Assembly: GCF_014201375.1 (NCBI RefSeq)
Contig: NZ_JACHDZ010000011.1
Span: 1-43,009 of the forward strand
Length of the DNA: 43,009 bases
Direction of reading: 5' to 3'
Source: Tunturiibacter empetritectus
Lineage (GTDB): Bacteria > Acidobacteriota > Terriglobia > Terriglobales > Acidobacteriaceae
Part shown: piece by piece, positions 17,158 to 24,452 of the stretch
How positions within the stretch are numbered: position 1 is the first letter of the stretch
How the letters are laid out: each line of letters starts with the position of its first letter
Program-made: the position numbers and the translations under genes
Notes under the pieces: generated by a model
The model's input: the letters and a program-made list of their open reading frames with translations, nothing else
What the model was told of the DNA's origin: nothing
Database searches by the model: none

Positions 17158-18647
17158 CGCAACGCAAACCCATTGTGGAGGCTGATTTCTTTGAAGAAGC
17201 TCCATGCGGATATGTCGTGCTTGCTCTGGACGGCACTTTGCTGCAGGCAAACCGAGCCTTCCACGTGCTGACCGGCCAAACTGAACCTTTATTCCAAAAA
17301 CGACGTTTTCAGGATCTCCTCTCTCGCGCTGGGGGAATGTTTTACGAAACTCAGTTCACACAGGTCATTCTCCTGCGGGATCGTCTCACCGAAGTTGCCT
17401 TTGACCTCATCGGCGCCGACGGCGTAATCGTTCCGGTCCTCGTCAATGCGGTACTCCGACGGGATAATTCCGGAAAGCCACACGACATTTTCATGGCCGT
17501 ATTCAACGCGTCACGTCGACGTGCTTACGAACAAGATCTGCTCCAGGCTCGCAAGATCGCTGAACAGATGGTTGAGGTCATCCGACACTCTTCGGATGCG
17601 ATCATCACTCTTACGACCGGTGGGGACATCCAAACGTGGAACAAGGGCGCGGAACAAATCTTTGGGTACGCTCCAAACGAGGTAAAGGGTAAGTCTCTGC
17701 TGACACTTCTGTTTGTCAGAGAGCAGGAGGGCCATATAAGAGAAGCCATCGCCCTGCTGGGTCGCGGTCGCAGCATTAGCAGGGAGTTCGTTGGTGTGAA
17801 CAAAACTGGGAAGAGGATGGAGTTGTCGGTGAACTTGACTCCCCACATGGAGGCGCCGGGTATTCTGGTCGCGTTCTCGGCCATCCTGCGGGACGTGACG
17901 ACACAACGAGATGCGGAGAAAGCGCTCATTCGAAGTGAAAAATTGGCGTCCGTAGGCAGACTTGCGAGTTCCATCGCTCACGAGATCAACAACCCCTTGG
18001 AAGCAGTGACAAACCTCCTGTACATCCTCCAATCACAGGTAGTCTCGGAAGAAGCGAAGGGTTTGGTAACGACAGCTCAGGAGGAGCTCGCGCGAGTTTC
18101 ACATATTGCGAATCACACGCTTCGCTTTCATCGCCAGAGTACGAAGGCGACAGACGTGGACTTGGGAGAGCTGTTCAACTCAATCTTGGGGCTCTACCGA
18201 GGACGATTCAATAATTCCGGGATCAACGTTGACGTAAGGACGTTAGGCGCGTCTCCTCTTCGCTGCTACGACGGCGAAATGCGACAAATACTGATGAATC
18301 TGATAAGCAACGCATTTGATGCTACGCGAAGCGGAGGCCGTCTGATCTTGGCATGCAGAGACATCACCCTTCGTGACGGGCTGCGGGGTGCGCGAATTAC
18401 GATTGCGGATTCCGGAACGGGTATAGACGCTGCGGTTTTAGAGCACATCTTCGAAGCCTTTTACACTACCAAGGGAATCGGCGGTACTGGCCTAGGACTT
18501 TGGATTATTCAAGAGTTGATCGAGAAAGCCGGAGGGTCCGTGCGGGTGCGCAGCTCCACCAAACCAGGCAGAAGCGGTACCGTGTTTGTCCTCACATTTC
18601 CACATCTTCGCGAAGAGTTTACCCCTATGGTTTTGAATCGTGCCTAG
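17055..18647 (+). CDS. PAS-domain sensor histidine kinase paired with RsbQ
   Basis: Up to 530 residues with no membrane segment. PAS1 (about 44-150, FFEEAPCGYVVLALDG) resembles the RsbP PAS that works with RsbQ. PAS2 spans about 172-288 (IRHSSDAIITLTTGG, FGYAPNEVKG). HisKA has phosphoacceptor His309 in SIAHEINNPLEAVTN, followed by the HATPase domain with N-box LMNLISNAFDATR, DSGTGID and GGTGLGLWI. The GTG used here overlaps RsbQ by 103 bases; an in-frame GTG at 17175, after the RsbQ stop, would still keep PAS1. The divergent response regulator is the probable phosphate acceptor. Confidence 0.88.
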   Translation: MPSEQPIRDAAGDGSLPSHERAPGSDRPDSPVSLAQRKPIVEADFFEEAPCGYVVLALDGTLLQANRAFHVLTGQTEPLFQKRRFQDLLSRAGGMFYETQFTQVILLRDRLTEVAFDLIGADGVIVPVLVNAVLRRDNSGKPHDIFMAVFNASRRRAYEQDLLQARKIAEQMVEVIRHSSDAIITLTTGGDIQTWNKGAEQIFGYAPNEVKGKSLLTLLFVREQEGHIREAIALLGRGRSISREFVGVNKTGKRMELSVNLTPHMEAPGILVAFSAILRDVTTQRDAEKALIRSEKLASVGRLASSIAHEINNPLEAVTNLLYILQSQVVSEEAKGLVTTAQEELARVSHIANHTLRFHRQSTKATDVDLGELFNSILGLYRGRFNNSGINVDVRTLGASPLRCYDGEMRQILMNLISNAFDATRSGGRLILACRDITLRDGLRGARITIADSGTGIDAAVLEHIFEAFYTTKGIGGTGLGLWIIQELIEKAGGSVRVRSSTKPGRSGTVFVLTFPHLREEFTPMVLNRA

Positions 18648-19075
18648 CGCTAACTCACTTTGATTAGCGTCTTAGCTCAATTGACGATGCTCGCGCGAAT
18701 GGCAACCGTCGACTTGCGGATCGATTGGCAGCCAATGGATCCAGATTTGAATCTTCATCGGGACCTGCCGATTAGAGCGCTACCGGCCCGGTGGCGCCTC
18801 CAAGCTTGATCTCTCGCCCAACGGCCAAAAGCCTCGTTGACTCGTGGGCTCTCGTCGCAAAGGGATGCCTTTCGTGTTGAAGATCAGTGTTAGCCACACC
18901 CGGGTTGTCTTTCACGTTGATCGCGGTCTCTTGCTCTGAACCCGAAATAGTCTGCGATTTAAGTGCCCGCGACATCGGCACAGAAGAACTGCCGACCGCA
19001 TCAAAGAGAGGAGTGGTGCGCAAATGGCGCTGGTCGATCACGGCACTCTATGCGACCAATAGAACGAGGTGTGAC
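18648..19075. other. Intergenic region after the histidine kinase
   Basis: About 430 bases. A weak inverted repeat CGCTAA/TTAGCG (18648-18669) directly follows the kinase stop and may help end transcription. On the - strand a frame at 18772-19041 could encode up to 89 residues, but it has no recognised motif and no clear ribosome-binding site, so I do not call it. Confidence 0.35.
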
Positions 19076-19240
19076 ATGGGAGAGATAGACAAGATCAATG
19101 AACTACCAGAGCCGGACGAGCTCCCCGCGAAGGAAGACTCCGCCGAGTACGAAGCAGGGTTCCAGGCCGGCAAAGCGGGTGAACCGAGCGACGGAAAAAC
19201 GGTGGATTGGCATCGCGGGTGGGCCGACGCACAGGAATAG
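19076..19240 (+). CDS. Small RMF-like protein
   Basis: The 54-residue product ends in YEAGFQAGKAGEPSDGKTV followed by DWHRGWADAQE. The G-(Y/F)QAG-AG...W..GW..A pattern matches ribosome modulation factor-type proteins, which bind ribosomes in stationary phase in Gammaproteobacteria. The first 20 residues are acidic (GEIDKINELPEPDEL), unlike E. coli RMF, which is basic. The ATG is preceded by ACGAGGTG. A longer in-frame extension upstream lacks family features and is rejected. The relation to ribosome hibernation is an inference from the motif. Confidence 0.65.
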   Translation: MGEIDKINELPEPDELPAKEDSAEYEAGFQAGKAGEPSDGKTVDWHRGWADAQE

Positions 19241-19416
19241 GCATTCTCTGACTTGCAGAGACGGCCTACACGCCTCCGTGTGATGACGAGCGCGCAGTCC
19301 GGCTAGAGACGGCCAACGACAGCGCACGAAACTTGGAACAAGGTTGGCACGGCCATAGTGTTTAAACCTCCTAACGCTGTTGAGAAGCCGAGTGTTGCAG
19401 CGAAAGTCGCTCGAGA

Positions 19417-20067
19417 CTAAAGAATGTTAACAGCTCGAGCCGCGAGCAGAGCGACGGTGGTGAATGAGATGAGAGATTGAACCATCATGAGTCCTTTGGC
19501 CCATTTCGACAATACTGGGCAGTCGGTGGGCGAGAAAGCGGTACTCGTATTGAAGGCGATGAAGAGATAGTCTACAAATCCGGGACGCCAATATCGCTCG
19601 CCCATCTCCTCTCTCGTCTCTGCATTGAGAGTCATCTGCGGAAACAAGAACGCGCCATCGGTATGGCTTTCGCGCAGATCCCTCACATTAGGGCCACCTG
19701 CATCCAAGCGCCAATACCACGACGCAAAGACAAGAATATTTGTGACCCATAATGCCGCCGCCGAACGTAATAGGACTTGAGGTGGTACGTTGTGGGACGG
19801 CAAGGCTCCGATCAGCAGGCCCAGCGACCAGACCATATCTGCAGTCACTACGACATTTAAGGCATAACCAAACACCTCATTGAGCTTTAGATTTCCGCCC
19901 CGTCTCGCAAGGACAGTTGGGATTACCAGAATGCCAACGACTATAAGAAGAAGCCAATCTGGACCAAAAGAGAGGAAACCGGGTATAGCCAGACGCAGTC
20001 CCCCCACGGCAAATAGGGCTACGAGTGCCGGCCACCGAGGTTCAATACGGTTTGTCGATGTTGCCAT
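19417..20067 (-). CDS. Integral membrane protein, DUF1345-like
   Basis: The 216-residue product has about five membrane segments (near 12-30, 35-52, 70-88, 100-118, 190-210). The loop before the last helix reads VDYLFIAFNTSTAFSPTDCPVL, a position that in DUF1345 and two-helix potassium channel proteins holds a pore-like element; the usual channel TVGYGD is absent. The function is unknown. A 14-base palindrome lies just before its start codon. Confidence 0.75.
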   Translation of the reverse strand: MATSTNRIEPRWPALVALFAVGGLRLAIPGFLSFGPDWLLLIVVGILVIPTVLARRGGNLKLNEVFGYALNVVVTADMVWSLGLLIGALPSHNVPPQVLLRSAAALWVTNILVFASWYWRLDAGGPNVRDLRESHTDGAFLFPQMTLNAETREEMGERYWRPGFVDYLFIAFNTSTAFSPTDCPVLSKWAKGLMMVQSLISFTTVALLAARAVNIL

Positions 20068-20073
20068 TCCACT

Positions 20074-20087
20074 ATTGATGCATCAAT
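20074..20087. promoter_or_regulatory. 14-bp palindrome before the membrane protein gene
   Basis: ATTGATGCATCAAT is its own reverse complement and lies 6 bases upstream of the membrane protein start codon, over or beside its ribosome-binding site. A repressor bound there could block expression. No regulator gene is adjacent, so this is only a candidate operator. Confidence 0.4.
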
Positions 20088-20164
20088 CAACGGAAATGGA
20101 GAGGACGTCAAGAAAGAGTGCCGATTAAAATAATGCCAAAATCTGCACAGAGCTACTTTACAGG

Positions 20165-20965
20165 CTAATGCTTGACTGACGCATCATGTTGAAGGCGTCT
20201 GCCGAATACCAGCCCGATTGTCGTACCGATCGATGCCGAGCGATCGCTTACGCCAAAGCGCACTCCGCCGTCTATGCCAAAGGCATCACTAAATTGGTGG
20301 TATAAGCCACCAAACAGGTAAGTCCCTGGCGGAGTGTTGGATTGGGATGTGTTCTGGCCGAAAACTTCGGCGTAGAGGCGCGTCTCCTTTTGAAGGTGGT
20401 AACTAAGAGCGAATGATTGTTGTCCGCCGTACCGACATCCGGTGGCCGTTTGACAGTCAGACTGTACGATCGAGCCATTCACGATGACATCTAAATTACC
20501 GTTCTTCCCATAGTGGTGATTGAGCAGCAGAATTGCTTGCTGACCATAGCCCTGAAGTGCACCTGCTGAGGCAGTCGGAAGTTCAGCCTCATACTGAAAT
20601 GCAACTCCCGGCGCGAACCGATGGTACTGTTCCTTTTTCGCCTCGACCTTCCCGCCGATTTGAATAGTACCGATGCCATCGGTGGTAACTCCATCGTCTT
20701 GCTGATGATTGAACGCAGACCAATCGAAATCAAATCTGAGTCGAGCTAAAGGAGTGTAAGTAAACAGTGTGTCCAACGTCTGCTGATTGCCGGGTGGATT
20801 TCGAGGATAGGCATCATAGCCCGCCTCTACTTGAAGGACCCCCCTGCTTTGAATGGCGGCACTGTTGGCGATCGTGGGTCTCGTGGGGTTGAGGTTCATA
20901 TCCTGTGCCGCTGCGCTGACCGCTAGCAGCGAAAGCGCGCACAATTGCCAGACAATTTGAGTCAT
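20165..20965 (-). CDS. Predicted outer-membrane beta-barrel protein
   Basis: The 266-residue product starts with a clear Sec signal peptide (WQLCALSLLAVSAAAQD, cleavage near residue 21). The mature part alternates polar and aromatic residues as in beta-barrels (LFTYTPLARLRFDFDW, RFAPGVAFQYEAELP, QSFALSYHLQKETRLYAEVFG, FGIDGGVRFGVSD) and ends SIGTTIGLVFGRRLQ. It resembles the transporter/phenol-degradation MetA-like barrel group. Substrate is unknown. The final residues after the last strand are unusually long for a barrel, which normally ends in an aromatic. Confidence 0.78.
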   Translation of the reverse strand: MTQIVWQLCALSLLAVSAAAQDMNLNPTRPTIANSAAIQSRGVLQVEAGYDAYPRNPPGNQQTLDTLFTYTPLARLRFDFDWSAFNHQQDDGVTTDGIGTIQIGGKVEAKKEQYHRFAPGVAFQYEAELPTASAGALQGYGQQAILLLNHHYGKNGNLDVIVNGSIVQSDCQTATGCRYGGQQSFALSYHLQKETRLYAEVFGQNTSQSNTPPGTYLFGGLYHQFSDAFGIDGGVRFGVSDRSASIGTTIGLVFGRRLQHDASVKH

Positions 20966-21030
20966 TCGCAGCGATTACGGACTTCTAGATTTTGGAGTAA
21001 CTCGTTCAATGGTGAATGCGCTCCGAAACG

Positions 21031-21234
21031 CTACCGGCGCCTCACTAAAAAGACTATTAGCAGGACGATCAGGATGAGCCCCAAACTTCCGGGCCAAACG
21101 AACCAGCCACCGCCGCTTGAATACCCTGCCACCAAGCATCCAGATAATCCTACAGTTGCAAAACATGCGGCAAGGAGGCTCAACAGTTTCGCGATCCGGC
21201 TGTAGTTAGAGAGTCTTCTTTGAGAATTTCTCAA
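21031..21234 (-). CDS. Small membrane-anchored lipoprotein-like protein
   Basis: The 67-residue product begins with a basic stretch (LRNSQRRLSNYSRIAK), a hydrophobic segment ending LSGC that looks like a lipobox, a Gly/Ser/Trp-rich linker (GYSSGGGWFVWPGS) and a second membrane helix LGLILIVLLIVFLVRRR. I start it at the TTG at 21234 because GGAGGA lies 6 bases ahead; an earlier in-frame TTG would put that site inside the gene. Function unknown. It follows the next small membrane protein by 26 bases. Confidence 0.6.
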   Translation of the reverse strand: MRNSQRRLSNYSRIAKLLSLLAACFATVGLSGCLVAGYSSGGGWFVWPGSLGLILIVLLIVFLVRRR

Positions 21235-21260
21235 GTTTGTTCCTCCAATATCAGTCAAGA

Positions 21261-21449
21261 CTAAACAACGTTCTTGACTTCCGAAACCAGCGACCCGACC
21301 GGGTTGGTGACGGTCTTTCTTGCTATCGAGAACATGGATTCGCCACGCCGGTACATTAGATAGGCCGCTACAAAGCCGGAAATCACAGTGGCGTATAAAA
21401 CTATTTTGCTCAACGTACTGTGAGCTTCGATCTGTTTTTCTGCCGCCAT
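21261..21449 (-). CDS. Small single-helix membrane protein
   Basis: The 62-residue product has a polar N-terminus (MAAEKQIEAHSTLSK), one membrane helix (IVLYATVISGFVAAYLMY) and an amphipathic C-terminus (SMFSIARKTVTNPVGSL). The ATG at 21449 is chosen because AGAGGAGGG precedes it closely, rather than the upstream ATG 13 codons earlier. It appears to form an operon with the lipoprotein-like gene. No function is recognised. Confidence 0.65.
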   Translation of the reverse strand: MAAEKQIEAHSTLSKIVLYATVISGFVAAYLMYRRGESMFSIARKTVTNPVGSLVSEVKNVV

Positions 21450-21929
21450 AAGCCCTCCTCTAAACTGCCCTTCGCCTTTATGATGCAAAAAGACCGGTCG
21501 AAGTAGGGTTCGGCGGCTGTATCTGCAGGCAGCGGAACTATTGACGGTGAAGTGGCTGTGGGCTACTTCTGAAGCGTGGAATCGAAACGAAGATGGACCT
21601 CCTTACCCGTCGGTGCTTTGTAGGGTGAAAATTACCACCGCATGCTGTGGCTTTTCTTAGTCGGGTCCAGTTTAGAAGCAGACGGAAACTCAGGCCGCAG
21701 CATAGGAAGTACTATGACCGAAACTCCTTAGCATCCGCACGGCGTTGAAATTCATTGGACGCACATAGGCAAGTTGTGGGAGGGAAAACGGTCAGGCCAT
21801 CAATGAGAGATATTGATGCACGAAAGCGACGGCCATGCTACGAAACACCGCCGTTAGAGACATTGAAGCCACCGGATCAGGGATAGACGTTAGGCGGGAC
21901 GATACGCTCGTCCCGCCCATTGCAGTCCT
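21450..21929. other. Intergenic region before the ABM gene's 3' end
   Basis: About 480 bases without a convincing coding frame on either strand. It contains the strong hairpin described separately at 21893-21917 and should hold the promoter of the two small membrane protein genes. Nothing else is recognised. Confidence 0.4.
21893..21917 (-). terminator. Hairpin downstream of the ABM monooxygenase gene
   Basis: A perfect 10-base stem, GGCGGGACGA/TCGTCCCGCC with loop TACGC, lies 12 bases past the stop codon of the monooxygenase-like gene. The stem is very GC-rich but no T-run follows on the - strand, so it would be an imperfect intrinsic terminator or an RNA 3'-end stabiliser. Confidence 0.55.
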
Positions 21930-22250
21930 CTAGACGTTGTCGAGTGTGTAGACCGCTTCATAGAGCCCTGGATGAGCTTCACCCAACTGATGGCCCTTTT
22001 CGATCACCCCCTTTTCGAGAAGCTCTTTGAAGATTCTCTCCTGCGCTTCCAGGCTTTCGGCTTGAGCGTAGTTCACTACAGACTTGCCGTCGATGCTCTT
22101 GTGGATACTGATGGATTTCCAGCCGGGAATCTGCCGTGCAACAGACGCTGCGCTGATCAAATGATCGACAAGAGCCTGCTGATTCTCTGGTTTCACAGTG
22201 AACACGTTGATTTGGGTAATGATGCCGCTGTTCGCTTCGATCGTAGGCAT
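21930..22250 (-). CDS. Antibiotic biosynthesis monooxygenase (ABM) domain protein
   Basis: The 106-residue protein is a single ferredoxin-like ABM domain: TQINVFTVKPENQQALVDHL (residues 12-31), IPGWKSISIHKSIDG and VVNYAQAESLEAQERIF. Such proteins are cofactor-free monooxygenases acting on quinones or haem-like substrates, or act as dimeric binding proteins. A GGAGAAT site precedes the ATG. The HxlR regulator upstream on the same strand may control it, since HxlR proteins often respond to quinones or aldehydes. Confidence 0.85.
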   Translation of the reverse strand: MPTIEANSGIITQINVFTVKPENQQALVDHLISAASVARQIPGWKSISIHKSIDGKSVVNYAQAESLEAQERIFKELLEKGVIEKGHQLGEAHPGLYEAVYTLDNV

Positions 22251-22648
22251 AGCTTATTCTCCTTTGATTTTGTTCTTGGGAGAGCTGCTAACGATCGGTT
22301 CATCGAAAAGGAACCCGCCCAAGTTCGGAGTGCAGACGCACTCCTACTTGTCGCGGGTTCACACACGTTATGTGTGCAAACAGAGCCTTCCTGGCGGAAG
22401 GTGGCCGGGCTTACCTTACCGACCTGCCCTTTCTCGACTCCGTTCATCTTGCCACGTTGGCTGTGTTGTATGCAATCCAATCGAATTTGCTCGAAGCGCT
22501 GCTTACCGCGCGAACAGCACCGATACGTGAGAAGCTGAATTGGATCGAACATAGAGTTTTGTAATCGTCTCGTTTCCCCTTCCTGCACCTTTCCCCTTTC
22601 CCACGGCGCGTTTCCTGCTAGCGCCTGATCGCTTCGGAGAAACGTACT
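22251..22648. promoter_or_regulatory. Intergenic region between HxlR and ABM genes
   Basis: About 400 bases with no convincing gene. A hairpin GGAGTGC/GCACTCC with loop AGAC lies at 22327-22344, and a near inverted repeat CACAC-GTTAT-GTGTG lies at 22362-22376; the latter is a candidate operator ahead of the ABM gene. A block at 22572-22610 resembles the pyrimidine-rich block near 141-182. Confidence 0.4.
22572..22610. repeat. Dispersed pyrimidine-rich element, copy 2
   Basis: This second copy of the CCTGCACCTTTCCCC element lies upstream of the HxlR gene's 3' end, in a gene-free gap. The similarity to the block at 141-182 covers about 30 bases with small gaps. Function unknown. Confidence 0.35.
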
Positions 22649-23020
22649 TTAGTCGCCCTGTTCTTCTTGTGTTGTTCTAGAGCTTGTATGCGCACTTGAA
22701 GTGAGATGCTCCTGCGACCAACTGCTTAATGAACGAAGGACAGACACAATAGCGTCGGCGGATTCTCCCTGCAATTCATATTCGATCCGCTTAAGGTTTT
22801 TGTTGGACCGATCAGTACGAATCACCAAGCCCGACTGTTCGAGTTTGTCGAGCCGTTCGAAAAGGATTTTTTTGGACACCGGTCCCAATCTTCTGCGAAG
22901 CTCGCCAACCCGGATCGGTCCATTTATCAATTCCGCGATGATCGAAAGAGTCCACTTGCCGCAGAGGAGTTGGAGGGCACGCTCTGCGTCTGAGAATATA
23001 TGCTCTGAAGGTTCAGTCAC
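22649..23020 (-). CDS. HxlR-family winged-helix regulator
   Basis: The 123-residue product has the HxlR winged helix: RALQLLCGKWTLSIIAELI, RVGELRRRLGPVSKKILFERLDKLEQSGLV and the wing with IEYELQGE. These dimeric regulators sense electrophiles, quinones or redox state. I chose the GTG at 23020 because AAGGGG lies 7 bases upstream; a GTG at 23065 would add 15 basic residues. The canonical conserved N-terminal Cys of the sensing HxlR types is absent from this start; the remaining Cys is in LLCGKW. Confidence 0.85.
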   Translation of the reverse strand: MTEPSEHIFSDAERALQLLCGKWTLSIIAELINGPIRVGELRRRLGPVSKKILFERLDKLEQSGLVIRTDRSNKNLKRIEYELQGESADAIVSVLRSLSSWSQEHLTSSAHTSSRTTQEEQGD

Positions 23021-23226
23021 TAGGGCCCCTTGATCTTGTTTCTTACATCGACGTGCTTTTTGCACTAACTATTTGTTGCGCTTGTACGATCTTTTTGCAC
23101 TGCTTTACGGAAGCCAATGAAGCATACGGAAGTTGCAGTTCATTAGAGGTGGTCGGCGAGGTAGTGGTAGCGAACGCACCCCAGCGGAAGAAAGACCCAG
23201 CAACCTGTGGAAAGGGGGAGTCACCT

Positions 23227-23448
23227 TTAGGGGAGACCTCTGAAGAGGTCCCGCGAGGGCAGCGATAACGCTTTGGCCAGCTTAATGATGTTCTCCAACG
23301 CCAAGTTACGCTCACCGCGCTCGACGCTTCCAACATAGTTGCGATGGAGATCAGCGCGTTCTGCCAATTCCTCTTGGGAATAACCCTTCGCTTCGCGATA
23401 TTCTCGCAAAGTCTTGCCGAAGCGAATCGTGATGGCACTTTTGGCCAT
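23227..23448 (-). CDS. XRE-family helix-turn-helix protein
   Basis: The 73-residue protein is a single Cro/C1-type domain: FGKTLREYREAKGYSQEELAERADLHRNYVGSVERGERN then LENIIKLAKALSLP (split here into its recognisable helices 1-5). It ends soon after the domain, like stand-alone regulators of restriction-modification or defence genes. Its start overlaps a GAGGT sequence and it lies about 170 bases downstream of the TIR/NDT-like gene on the same strand. It may regulate that cassette. Confidence 0.85.
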   Translation of the reverse strand: MAKSAITIRFGKTLREYREAKGYSQEELAERADLHRNYVGSVERGERNLALENIIKLAKALSLPSRDLFRGLP

Positions 23449-23483
23449 ACCTCGATACTTCGGTAATGACCACTATGGGTCTA

Positions 23484-23498
23484 CACACTATGAGTGTG
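23484..23498. promoter_or_regulatory. Candidate operator upstream of the XRE gene
   Basis: CACACT-ATG-AGTGTG is an inverted repeat with 6-base arms, 36 bases before the XRE start codon. CACTATG also occurs at 23471-23477, forming a direct repeat with the left arm. The spacing and symmetry fit autoregulation by a small C1-type repressor. Confidence 0.5.
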
Positions 23499-23618
23499 AA
23501 ATGGGCGAGATGAAGTCCAATTGCCACTGGAGTTTGAGGTGCATTATGTGATGTGCGCAAGCATAAGCATCAAGCAACTTAGTCAGCATTGATACGCGAT
23601 CGCCCGTCGGTTTTTGTT

Positions 23619-24230
23619 TTACCGTGCTGCTTGCTGAGCTATTGCACGGGCGACAAAGCAAAGATCTTTGAATACCCTGGCCTCAAACGGACTGGTGGGC
23701 CCAGCCACCCGCATGACTTCATCGACCTGCCCACGAACCCGACGATAGGTGCGAAGCATCTGCGGCACCCCAGGCTGAGGCCCGCGGCGCACAAATGCGT
23801 TGCACAGCTCGCGCATGATCCCCTCAACCGTGGCGTCGGGGATGTTTGCGTCGGTACCGTCAAGGTCGCTAAGCGACTTCTGCAGACGGCGGTTTCGTGA
23901 TTCGAAGACGAACCAGGTGTGGCGAGCAGGATTGAGCTGCTGCCACGTGATGGTCATGCCAAGCTCGCACGGCATGTTGAATCGGGGAGTCGGGGGAGGG
24001 TTGCGGTCGATCTCGATGCGCGAGAGGTCGTGAATCGAATAGCGGCAACTCTGGATGAGAGCCAGAATCCGGTTCAGGCGACGTTCGCCCCCAGGAATTC
24101 CAAGCGTTGCACGCGGTTCAAGGCCAAGTTCCGTCAATCCGACTATGTACGCTAAATAGAGACGACTAAAGCGTGCGTCGTACGGGATATTGAGAAAGAC
24201 GGCGTTCTTCTGGACAGGAGGAACCGGCAT
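23619..24230 (-). CDS. Possible TIR/nucleoside deoxyribosyltransferase-like protein
   Basis: The 203-residue product is not one I can name. Its N-terminal 100 residues read like a Rossmann-type fold: AVFLNIPYD (10-18), LYLAYIVGLTELGLEPR (24-40), SCRYSIHDLSR (61-71) and PRFNMPCELGM (82-92). The Asp-Leu-Ser plus Asn-x-x-x-Glu-Leu-Gly pattern matches the 'DLTG..NVxYELG' signature of TIR-like and nucleoside 2-deoxyribosyltransferase proteins, where the Glu (here E89) is catalytic. The rest is helical. It follows the small protein by 18 bases. Such proteins often degrade NAD in phage defence; here that is inference. Confidence 0.6.
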   Translation of the reverse strand: MPVPPVQKNAVFLNIPYDARFSRLYLAYIVGLTELGLEPRATLGIPGGERRLNRILALIQSCRYSIHDLSRIEIDRNPPPTPRFNMPCELGMTITWQQLNPARHTWFVFESRNRRLQKSLSDLDGTDANIPDATVEGIMRELCNAFVRRGPQPGVPQMLRTYRRVRGQVDEVMRVAGPTSPFEARVFKDLCFVARAIAQQAAR

Positions 24231-24248
24231 TGCGTTTTCAGACCTCGG

Positions 24249-24452
24249 CTATTTCTTCTTGGTTCTGAAAACCGTGCCCCTCTCCTTAGAAGCGTCTGAG
24301 GAATCTCGGCGGCGTTCGACGAAATGACCCGACTTCGAATCGCGACGCACGAGACGGAGGAGGGAGTCCTGGCGGCTCTTGCTGAGGCCGAGACTCTTCC
24401 CGAACTCTTCGAGAGTCGGAACCGGGGTCGAGATGGTAACGGAGCGTGCCAT
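24249..24452 (-). CDS. Small basic protein, first gene of the TIR/NDT-like cassette
   Basis: The 67-residue protein opens with MARSVTISTPVPTLEEF, then GKSLGLSKSRQDSLLRLV, which looks like a short helix-turn-helix, and ends in a Lys/Arg/Ser-rich tail. The order suggests an antitoxin-like or DNA-binding partner of the following gene, but no family can be named. Its stop lies only 18 bases before that gene's ATG, and the second gene's ribosome-binding GAGGT lies in this gap. Confidence 0.6.
   Translation of the reverse strand: MARSVTISTPVPTLEEFGKSLGLSKSRQDSLLRLVRRDSKSGHFVERRRDSSDASKERGTVFRTKKK

Noticed and set aside
18772..19041. - strand frame of up to 89 codons between the histidine kinase and the RMF-like gene
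   Set aside because: No recognised motif, no ribosome-binding site, and it overlaps the upstream extension of the RMF-like frame; evidence is too weak to call it.
22250..22600. Frames on both strands between HxlR and ABM genes
   Set aside because: No family features in any frame; the region looks regulatory with hairpins.
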